DNA of 64,000 nt from Roseateles_C aquae (GTDB lineage: Bacteria; Pseudomonadota; Gammaproteobacteria; Burkholderiales; Burkholderiaceae_C): contig NZ_JAVXZY010000010.1 in NCBI RefSeq assembly GCF_032337115.1, positions 124,001 to 188,000 on the forward strand, in the 5' to 3' direction. Below are positions 45,669 through 52,752 of the stretch, one piece after another; within the stretch, counting starts at the first letter, position 1, and each line of letters starts with the position of its first letter. The translations under genes and the position numbers were made by a program. The notes beneath the pieces were generated by a model. That model had not been told where the DNA came from. It saw only the letters and a program-made list of their open reading frames with translations, and ran no database searches.

Positions 45669-46201
45669 GGTTTCTTCACTCCTGCCGGCGGCGTGCCGCC
45701 GCGCTTGATCTGTACCAGGCCGCTGGGCAGCTCCAGGCTCACCGAGCGCGGCACATAGTCGCCGACATCGACGCCATCGAGCTGGAAGCCATGCTTGTCG
45801 ATCAGCTGCCAGGCCTGCTCGATATTGCGCTCGCCGACGTTGAACTTGAGGTTCATGCCATCGGGCATGGTGTCGGCGCCACCATAGAGATGAACGATGT
45901 AGTCCTTCGATTGGGTGCCGGCGCGTTCCAGCGCGTTGACCAGGGTCTCGACCGCCTCGTCGCCGAAGCGACCGTCCAGCGGCTCGCCGGGGCGGCGCGT
46001 GCGGCAGGGCAGCAGGTAGTGGCACATGCCGCCAATGTGCTTGTGCGGGTGCCACAGCGTCAGCGCCACGCAGGAGCCCAGCAGCGTCTTCAGGATGATG
46101 TTCTTGCCAAAGTGCAGCTGGCCGGGCATCAGCGTCAGCATGGGCCCGGCGGCTGCCTTCCAGCCTATCGTGGCCGAGGGCAGGGTCGCCGACTTATGCA
46201 T
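45665..46201 (-). CDS. cheD: chemoreceptor glutamine deamidase CheD
   Basis: CheD deamidates receptor Gln residues and in some species binds CheC. This 178-residue copy has the cysteine-protease-like active site: C44 in TLLGSCVALTLW and H61 in GGMCHYLLP, 17 residues apart as in the Thermotoga enzyme (C27/H44), with Thr in LKTLLGS. Substrate-loop phrases HLYGGADTM and FNVGERNIEQA are also present. It overlaps cheR by eight bases and cheB by four. No cheC is visible, so CheD here probably works only as a deamidase. Confidence 0.95.
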   Translation of the reverse strand: MHKSATLPSATIGWKAAAGPMLTLMPGQLHFGKNIILKTLLGSCVALTLWHPHKHIGGMCHYLLPCRTRRPGEPLDGRFGDEAVETLVNALERAGTQSKDYIVHLYGGADTMPDGMNLKFNVGERNIEQAWQLIDKHGFQLDGVDVGDYVPRSVSLELPSGLVQIKRGGTPPAGVKKP

Positions 46202-46994
46202 GTTGGTAGACGGCCGGTGCGCGCGAGACCAGGGGCAGGTTCAGGCCGGCCAGCGATTCGGCATGGCCGGTGTAGAGCACGCCTTCGGGCTTGAGCCTGC
46301 CGATCACGCGGCGCACGATATCGGCCTTGGGCCCATTCTCGAAATAGATCAGCACATTGCGTAGAAAGATCACGTCGAACATCGGCAAGGCCGGCAGCTC
46401 CTTCATCAGATTGGCGCACTGGAACTCGACCCGCTCGCGCAGGCTGCGGTCAATCAGCAACTGGCCTTCGTAAGGGCCTTCGCCGCGCAGGCAGAAGCGC
46501 TTCAGATAGCTCTCCGGCACATTGCGCGCCCGCTCCAGCGAGTACAGGCCCTGACGCGCCGACTCGACAACCGCGGTGGACAGATCGGTGCCGTGGATGC
46601 GCCAGGCCGCGCTGCCAAGCTTGTCGGCCAGCACCATGGCGATGCTGTAAGCCTCTTCGCCGGACGAGGAGGCAGCGCTCCAGATGCGGAATTCCTCACT
46701 GCCCTGGCGCTCGGCGATGCGGCGGCGCAGGTCCTCGAAATGGGCCGGCTCGCGGAAGAAGTAGGTCTCGTTGGTGGTCAGCTTGTCGACCACGCTGACC
46801 TGCAGCCCGGCGGGCAGCTGGCCCTTGACCAGCAGGCGAACGAATTCGTCAAGGTCGCCGATGCCCTGGTCCAGCGCCAGCCGCTGCAGCCGGCTGAGTA
46901 CTAGGGCGCGCTTGGACGCGGTCAGCCGGATGCCGGAGACGCGATGAAAGTACTCGCTGATCGCGGCGAAGGAGGAATCACTGAGACTGGCCAT
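46194..46994 (-). CDS. cheR: chemotaxis protein methyltransferase
   Basis: CheR methylates receptor Glu residues with S-adenosylmethionine. The 266-residue protein has the N-terminal helical domain (SEYFHRVSGIRLTASKRALV), the conserved TTNETYFFREP, the SAM-binding WSAASSSGEEAYSIAM, GTDLSTAVVESAR, and FDVIFLRNVLIYF. Residues about 160-185 carry the beta-subdomain that docks receptor pentapeptides in enterics. One receptor in this operon ends in KFKRF, a possible docking tail. It overlaps cheD. Confidence 0.95.
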   Translation of the reverse strand: MASLSDSSFAAISEYFHRVSGIRLTASKRALVLSRLQRLALDQGIGDLDEFVRLLVKGQLPAGLQVSVVDKLTTNETYFFREPAHFEDLRRRIAERQGSEEFRIWSAASSSGEEAYSIAMVLADKLGSAAWRIHGTDLSTAVVESARQGLYSLERARNVPESYLKRFCLRGEGPYEGQLLIDRSLRERVEFQCANLMKELPALPMFDVIFLRNVLIYFENGPKADIVRRVIGRLKPEGVLYTGHAESLAGLNLPLVSRAPAVYQHA

Positions 46995-47014
46995 GGTCTG
47001 CCTTGCTGGCGGTT

Positions 47015-47518
47015 TCAGGGCTGGTGATCGCCAATCAGCTGTGCCAGGCGGTCGGGCGCCAGCAGCAGATTGAGATTGAGCAGGGGCGCGTACTTGCCGC
47101 CGAGATTGACCATGCCGGACAGGAAGTCGGTCGGTATCGCCACACCGAGGCTGGGCACCGGCTCGACGGCCTCACTGCCCACATTGACGACCTCGTAGAC
47201 GGCGTCGACCAGCAGTCCGGCAATCAGGCGCTCATGCTGCTCGTTGTTGCTGGTCTCGACGACCACGATGGCGCTGCGCCGGCCCAGCACGGTGCGGCCG
47301 CTGCCGAAGCGGGCGCTGAGATCGATCACCGGCACGACCGAGCCGCGCAGATTCATCACACCGTGAACGAAGTCCGGCGTTTGCGGCATGGCCGTCATGC
47401 GGCCGACCTCAAGGATCTCGCGCACGCCTTCGATGCCGACCGTCAGCTGCTCGCCGGCGCTGGACAGGCGCAGCAGCTGCAGAGGCGGGCCGGCGGAAGC
47501 ATTGCTTGTTGCTGCCAT
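47015..47518 (-). CDS. cheW: chemotaxis coupling protein CheW
   Basis: CheW links receptors to CheA. The 167-residue protein shows the two-barrel CheW pattern: LTVGIEGVREILEVG, HGVMNLRGSVVPVIDLSARF, AIVVVETSN, GLLVDAVYEVVNV and FLSGMVNLGGKYAPLLNLNLLL. The usual conserved NLRG contact site is present. It lies 20 bases upstream of cheR and 12 bases downstream of the Aer-like receptor. It is the only CheW in the operon. Confidence 0.95.
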   Translation of the reverse strand: MAATSNASAGPPLQLLRLSSAGEQLTVGIEGVREILEVGRMTAMPQTPDFVHGVMNLRGSVVPVIDLSARFGSGRTVLGRRSAIVVVETSNNEQHERLIAGLLVDAVYEVVNVGSEAVEPVPSLGVAIPTDFLSGMVNLGGKYAPLLNLNLLLAPDRLAQLIGDHQP

Positions 47519-47530
47519 GGTCTGAGCTTC

Positions 47531-50215
47531 TTAAAAGCGTTTGAACTTGGTTTCATCGATGCCACCGGCCGCAGTGCCGTCACCGGACTTCCAGCCGGGC
47601 GCCGAGGTCTTGCCAACGCGGCTGCGCGGGCGTCCGCTGGCATCCAACGCAGCCTTGGCCGCCGGTGCCTTGGCCTGTGGCGGCGTGCCTGCCGCCGCCG
47701 GACTGGCGCGGCCGCTGCCTGGCGTTGCCCGGACCCGCTGGGTCGGTTCAGCGCTCGGCGCCTGCCTGCCGCTGGACTGCGCCGCACTGAGCCGGAAAAA
47801 GGCCATCAGCTCCTGCAGCTGCGCGGCCTGGGCCGAGAGCTGCTCGGCAGTGGCCGACAACTGCTCCGAGGCCGAGGCCGTCTGCTGGGTCGAACCGGCG
47901 AGGTGGTTCATCGCCCCGGTGATCTGGCTGACGCCCTGCGACTGCTCGCCCGAGGCCGCGGCGATCTCCTGCACCAGCTCGCTGGTTTTCTGGATGCTGG
48001 GCACCATGCTGGTCAGCAGATGGCCGGCGCGCTCGGCCAGATTGACGCTATTGCCGGCCAGCTGGCCAATCTCCTGCGCCGCCACCTGGCTGCGCTCGGC
48101 CAGCTTGCGCACTTCGGCGGCAACGACGGCAAAGCCCTTGCCATGCTCACCCGCCCGCGCCGCCTCGATGGCCGCGTTCAGCGCCAGCAGATTGGTCTGG
48201 TAGGCGATGTCGTCGATGATGGAGATCTTGGTGGCGATCTGCGACATCGCGTCCACCGTCATGCTGACGGCCTGGCCGCCTTCCATCGCCTCCTGGGCGG
48301 CCTTGTTGGCCATCGCATCGGTGATGCCGGCGTTGTCGGCGTTCTGTTTCACGCTGGCAGCCATTTCGTGCAGCGAGGCGGTGGTTTGCTCGACGCTGGC
48401 CGCCTGCTCGGAGGCCGAGTGCGACAGCGATTGCGAGGTCTGCGAGACCTGGTCGGCCGCCGAGCCCAGCTGGTCCGCGGCGGCGCGAACCTCCAGAATG
48501 GTGCCGCTGACGGTGTCGACCAGGCTGTTGAACTTTTCGCCCAGCATGCGGAAGAAGGGCTCCTTGCCATCGAGCTCAATGCGCTTGGAGAAGTCGCCCT
48601 GGGTGGCGCCATCGACCATGTTGCCGATCTCGCTTTCAACGGCCACCTCGGTCGTTCTGTCCTTCCATTCGATCACCGTGCCAAGGCGCTGACCCTCGCC
48701 GTCATTGATGGGGCTGGCGCTGAGCGCGAAGCTGAGGTCGGCCACCTTGATCTCGGTCCGGTAGTCACCTTTCAGCTCGGCCAGCAACTGGCGCTGGTGA
48801 GCCGGATGGCGATGGAACTGATCGAAGCTGCTGCCGACGATGCGGCGCGCGTCGAACTGCGGCAGGGCCTTGCGCAGCTCGGCCTCGTTGCGCATCATCA
48901 TCTGCGCCGCCGAGTGGTTGTTGTAGATGATCTGACCCTCGGCGTCGGCGATCATCACATTGGTTGAGCAGCTGTCCAAGGCCTGGCGCACCCGGGCGTT
49001 CTCGGCGGCCAGCAGCTGTTCGCGCTCGCGTGCGGCCAGTTCGGCCGTCATGTCGCGCCATTCGACCACCGTGCCCAGGCGCTTGCCATGGGCCAGCACC
49101 GGGTTGACGATCAGATCGAAGCGCCGGCCGCCCAGATTCAGCCTTGTGGTGTGCGTGCCCTTGAGGCGGTCCAGCATCTCGCGCTGATGCGCCGGCTGCT
49201 TGTGGAAGGCATCGATATTGCTGCCAATCACCGTCGCCGCGCTGAAGCGCGGCAGGTCCTTGCGGATGTCGGCCTCGGCCGTCGCGAGCATGGCTGTCAG
49301 CGAGGCATTGCCATAGATGATGTTGTAGCCGGCGTCGGCCACCATCATATTGGTGGCGGCCACGTCCAGCGCCTGGCGGATGCGCTCGGCATCTTCGGCA
49401 CGGCGCTTGGCATCGGCAAACTCGAAACCCAGACGGGTCTGCACACGGCGCAGCGCCATCAGCATCTCGGCCAATTGGTCGCGCCCCTGCAGCGGCACGA
49501 TGCCATCGAAGCGGCCCTGGCCAAAGCGTTCCAGGAGCTCAGCCGCCGAGCCCAGTGTGCTCGTCATGCGCCGTGTCAGCTGCCAGAGGCTGAAGCTGCC
49601 GAGCACGGCCAGCAAGGCTGCGGCGAGGGCCGGTTGCCATTGGCCTTTCGCGGCGCACCAGCCCAGGCCCAGGCCGCCAATCAGCAAGGCGATGGCGACG
49701 CCCAGCTGCTTGCTGCCCAGGTTCAGGCCGCCGGCCAGGCGGCGCCAACGCAGTGCCAGGCCCAGCCGCACGGGCTGACCGTCCTGCACCGCCCAGCCCT
49801 TGGCATTGCCGCTCTTGAGCTTGCGATAGAAGGCGTCGGCCGCATCGATCTGCTCACGCGTCGGTCGCGTGCGCACCGACATATAGCCAACCACCTGCTC
49901 GCCCTCGCGTATCGGCGTGGCATTGGCCAGCACCCAGTAATGGTCGCCGTTCTTGCGCCGGTTCTTGACCAGGCCGGACCAGGGCCGCCCCTGCGACAAC
50001 GACAGCCACAAATCGGCAAAGGCCTCCTCCGGCATGTCGGGGTGGCGCACCAGGTTGTGCGGCTGCCCGATCAGCTCCGCCTCGCTGAAGCCGCTGGCCT
50101 CGAGGAAGTCATCGTTGACGTAGCTGATGCGACCCTTGAGATCGGTCTTGGAGACGATGGTCGCGCCCTCACGCAGCAGGTACTCCTGCTGGGTGATGGG
50201 GAGGTTGTTTCTCAT
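47531..50215 (-). CDS. Aer-like PAS chemoreceptor with two extra PAS-like modules
   Basis: An 894-residue receptor. The N-terminal PAS domain (residues about 8-115, EYLLREGATIVSKTDLKGRI, HNLVRHPDMPEEAFADLW) resembles the FAD-binding PAS of Aer energy/redox receptors. Two hydrophobic helices follow (about 168-210), then two PAS-like modules, each with a DxxxTNxMxAD start and an FHxxPAHQ motif (AFHKQPAHQREML; QFHRHPAHQRQLL). The signalling domain has DDIAYQTNLLALNAA and EAARAGEHGKGFAVVAAEVR. After a long Pro/Ala-rich tail the protein ends in KFKRF, an aromatic-x-x-aromatic pentapeptide. Third of three tandem receptor genes in transcription order. Confidence 0.93.
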   Translation of the reverse strand: MRNNLPITQQEYLLREGATIVSKTDLKGRISYVNDDFLEASGFSEAELIGQPHNLVRHPDMPEEAFADLWLSLSQGRPWSGLVKNRRKNGDHYWVLANATPIREGEQVVGYMSVRTRPTREQIDAADAFYRKLKSGNAKGWAVQDGQPVRLGLALRWRRLAGGLNLGSKQLGVAIALLIGGLGLGWCAAKGQWQPALAAALLAVLGSFSLWQLTRRMTSTLGSAAELLERFGQGRFDGIVPLQGRDQLAEMLMALRRVQTRLGFEFADAKRRAEDAERIRQALDVAATNMMVADAGYNIIYGNASLTAMLATAEADIRKDLPRFSAATVIGSNIDAFHKQPAHQREMLDRLKGTHTTRLNLGGRRFDLIVNPVLAHGKRLGTVVEWRDMTAELAAREREQLLAAENARVRQALDSCSTNVMIADAEGQIIYNNHSAAQMMMRNEAELRKALPQFDARRIVGSSFDQFHRHPAHQRQLLAELKGDYRTEIKVADLSFALSASPINDGEGQRLGTVIEWKDRTTEVAVESEIGNMVDGATQGDFSKRIELDGKEPFFRMLGEKFNSLVDTVSGTILEVRAAADQLGSAADQVSQTSQSLSHSASEQAASVEQTTASLHEMAASVKQNADNAGITDAMANKAAQEAMEGGQAVSMTVDAMSQIATKISIIDDIAYQTNLLALNAAIEAARAGEHGKGFAVVAAEVRKLAERSQVAAQEIGQLAGNSVNLAERAGHLLTSMVPSIQKTSELVQEIAAASGEQSQGVSQITGAMNHLAGSTQQTASASEQLSATAEQLSAQAAQLQELMAFFRLSAAQSSGRQAPSAEPTQRVRATPGSGRASPAAAGTPPQAKAPAAKAALDASGRPRSRVGKTSAPGWKSGDGTAAGGIDETKFKRF

Positions 50216-50246
50216 CTTTTTCGTCCCTGTGCGTTTTGGCCTGAGT

Positions 50247-52715
50247 TCAGGCGTGTCGATTCGTCCGACCGGCTGCCGCGCTTTGCTGACGCAGCTGGAA
50301 GTACGCCATCAGTTCTTGCAGCTGCGAAGCCTGGGCCGACAGTTCCTCGGCGGTAGCCGACAGCTGCTCGGAGGCCGAGGCGGTCTGCTGGGTGGTGCCG
50401 GCCAGATGGTTCATCGCGCCGGTCACCTGATTGACGCCATCGGCCTGTTGGCCGGAGGCGGCCGCGATCTCCTGCACCAGCTCGCTGGTCTTCTGGATGC
50501 TGGGCACCATGCTGGTCAGCAGATGGCCGGCGCGCTCGGCCAGGTTGACGCTGTTGCCGGCCAGCTGGCCGATCTCCTGCGCGGCGACCTGGCTGCGCTC
50601 GGCCAGCTTGCGCACCTCGGCGGCAACAACGGCAAAGCCCTTGCCATGCTCGCCCGCCCGCGCCGCCTCGATGGCGGCGTTCAGTGCCAGCAGATTGGTC
50701 TGGTAGGCGATGTCGTCGATGATGGAGATCTTGGTGGCAATCTGCTTCATCGCGTCGACCGTCATGCTGACGGCCTGTCCGCCTTCCATCGCTTCCTGCG
50801 CGGCCTTGTTGGCCATGGCGTCGGTGACGCCGGCGTTGTCGGCGTTTTGCTTGACGCTGGCCGCCATCTCCTGCAACGAGGCGGTGGTCTGCTCGACACC
50901 GGCGGCCTGCTGTGAGGCCGAATGCGACAGCGACTGCGAGGTCTGCGAGACCTGGTCGGCGGCTGATCCGAGCTGGTCGGCGGCGGCACGTACCTCGAGA
51001 ATCGTGCCGCTGACCGTCTCGACCAGCGCATTGAACTTCTCCCCCAGCATGCGGAAGAAGGGCTCCTTGCCCTCCAGCGCGATGCGCTGCGAGAAGTCAC
51101 CTTGCGTCGCCCCATCGACCATGCCGCCGATTTCGGCCTCGACGGCGACCTCACGTGTGCGGTCGCTCCACTCGACCACGGTGCCCAGGCGTTGCCCGTC
51201 GGCACTATTGATTGGATTGGCGATCAAAGCAAAACTCAGGCTGCCCACCTTGATGTCGGTCTTGTACTGCGTCTTCAGCCCGGCCAGCAGATTGCGCTGA
51301 TGGGCAGGGTGGCGATGGAACTGGTCGAAGTTGGCGCCGACGATGCGACCTGCATCGAACTGCGGCAGCACTTTGCGCAACTCGCTCTCGTTGCGCTTCA
51401 TCATCTCAGCGACCGACAGGTTGTTGTAGATGATGCAGCCGTCGGCGTCGGCAATCATGACGTTGGTTGAGCAGCGGTCGAGTGCTTGGCGTACGCGTGC
51501 GTTCTCTGTTGCGATGCGCAATTCCTGCTCGCGCGCGGCCAGCTGCTCGGTCATGTCCAGCCACTCAACGACGGTTCCCAAGCGCCCGCCTTTTTCGTCG
51601 CGAATCGGATTGGCCGTGAGGGAAAAGCTCAGTCCTGCAACCTTGATCTGCGTGCGGTACTCGCCGTCGAGCTTGGCCAGCAGCTGCTGCTGATGTGCGG
51701 GGTTGCGATGGAAGACGTCGAAGTTCTTCCCTAGCACCTCGCGGGCAACAAAATTCGGCAGGCTGCTGCGCAGGCTGGCCTCGCGCTGCTCCAGCATCTT
51801 GGACACTGATTTGTTCAGGTAGACGATGCCGCCATCGACGTCAGCGATCATCACATTGGTTGAGCAGCTGTCCAGCGCTTGTCGAACGCGCGCGTTTTCG
51901 GCGGCAATGCGGCCATCGCGTTCGTTGCGTTCGCGCAGCTGGGTCTGCATCTGGTCGAGGCCGCGCAGCAGCACCGCGGTTTCGTCGCCGCCACGAGCCT
52001 GGATGTCGTTATCGAGCTTGCCGCTGCCGATGGCGTCGGCGTAGCGGCCGGCAGCGGCCAGCGGCCGGGTGACGCTGCGCGTGACCCACCAGCCCATGCC
52101 GGCCCCGATCAACAAGGCGGCGCCGGTCAGACTGAGCAACAGATTGCGCGCCCGGGCGTAGTTCTGGGCCGATTCCTCGACATCGCCCTTTGCGTCTTCG
52201 AGCTGCAGGGCGATCGCCTTGTCCAGCTCAGCTTGCAGCGCCTTGCCGGCCGGGCTGACCTGTTCCAGTACCGTGCTGGTAGCCTCTGCCGTCTTGCCGG
52301 CCAAGGCCTGCTGTATGGCCATGTCGATCTGATCACGCACGCTGCCTTCGTGCACCATGGCCTGGGCCAGGACCTTTTTGTCTTCGTCGCGGAGAGTGAT
52401 CTTGTCCAGTTCGCCGCTGGCCTTGTCATAGGCCTGACGCGCTTCATTGAGCTTGCTGCGCTCGGCCTCGATCTTCTCCGGCGTTCGCACCAGGATGGAG
52501 GAGCGAACCAGGCGCTGAGAGATGTGAGCTTGCGCAGACATCGTGTTGAGCAGATTCAGCCGCGTGAAGTTCTCAGCGACTACATGCTCCAGCGCATGGT
52601 TCACCTCGCTGAGATCTCTGATGGCAATGGCCACGATGGCCGCCAGCAGTGCCAGCACCAGTGTGAAGCCCAGCCCTATACGTTGACCGACTTTGAGATT
52701 GGCGACCCAGTTCAT
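50247..52715 (-). CDS. chemoreceptor with periplasmic helical domain and two PAS-like modules
   Basis: An 822-residue receptor from ATG 52715, which has an AGGGAG site five bases upstream; the frame opens 23 codons earlier. A membrane helix at about 10-32 is followed by a helical periplasmic domain of about 155 residues of the four-helix-bundle type (ENFTRLNLLNTMSAQAHISQ), a second membrane helix near 188-208 and a HAMP segment. Two PAS-like modules (FHRNPAHQQQLL and FHRHPAHQRNLL) precede the signalling domain (DDIAYQTNLLALNAA). The C-terminus ends TNRHA without an aromatic pentapeptide, so it may depend on its neighbours for methylation. Confidence 0.93.
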   Translation of the reverse strand: MNWVANLKVGQRIGLGFTLVLALLAAIVAIAIRDLSEVNHALEHVVAENFTRLNLLNTMSAQAHISQRLVRSSILVRTPEKIEAERSKLNEARQAYDKASGELDKITLRDEDKKVLAQAMVHEGSVRDQIDMAIQQALAGKTAEATSTVLEQVSPAGKALQAELDKAIALQLEDAKGDVEESAQNYARARNLLLSLTGAALLIGAGMGWWVTRSVTRPLAAAGRYADAIGSGKLDNDIQARGGDETAVLLRGLDQMQTQLRERNERDGRIAAENARVRQALDSCSTNVMIADVDGGIVYLNKSVSKMLEQREASLRSSLPNFVAREVLGKNFDVFHRNPAHQQQLLAKLDGEYRTQIKVAGLSFSLTANPIRDEKGGRLGTVVEWLDMTEQLAAREQELRIATENARVRQALDRCSTNVMIADADGCIIYNNLSVAEMMKRNESELRKVLPQFDAGRIVGANFDQFHRHPAHQRNLLAGLKTQYKTDIKVGSLSFALIANPINSADGQRLGTVVEWSDRTREVAVEAEIGGMVDGATQGDFSQRIALEGKEPFFRMLGEKFNALVETVSGTILEVRAAADQLGSAADQVSQTSQSLSHSASQQAAGVEQTTASLQEMAASVKQNADNAGVTDAMANKAAQEAMEGGQAVSMTVDAMKQIATKISIIDDIAYQTNLLALNAAIEAARAGEHGKGFAVVAAEVRKLAERSQVAAQEIGQLAGNSVNLAERAGHLLTSMVPSIQKTSELVQEIAAASGQQADGVNQVTGAMNHLAGTTQQTASASEQLSATAEELSAQASQLQELMAYFQLRQQSAAAGRTNRHA

Positions 52716-52752
52716 GGTGGCTCCCTGACGAAGAACGAGAGACAAAACGGTT

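Noticed and set aside
47003..48967. A 654-codon plus-strand open frame opposite cheW and a receptor
   Set aside because: Same shadow effect; both minus-strand genes are complete with diagnostic motifs.
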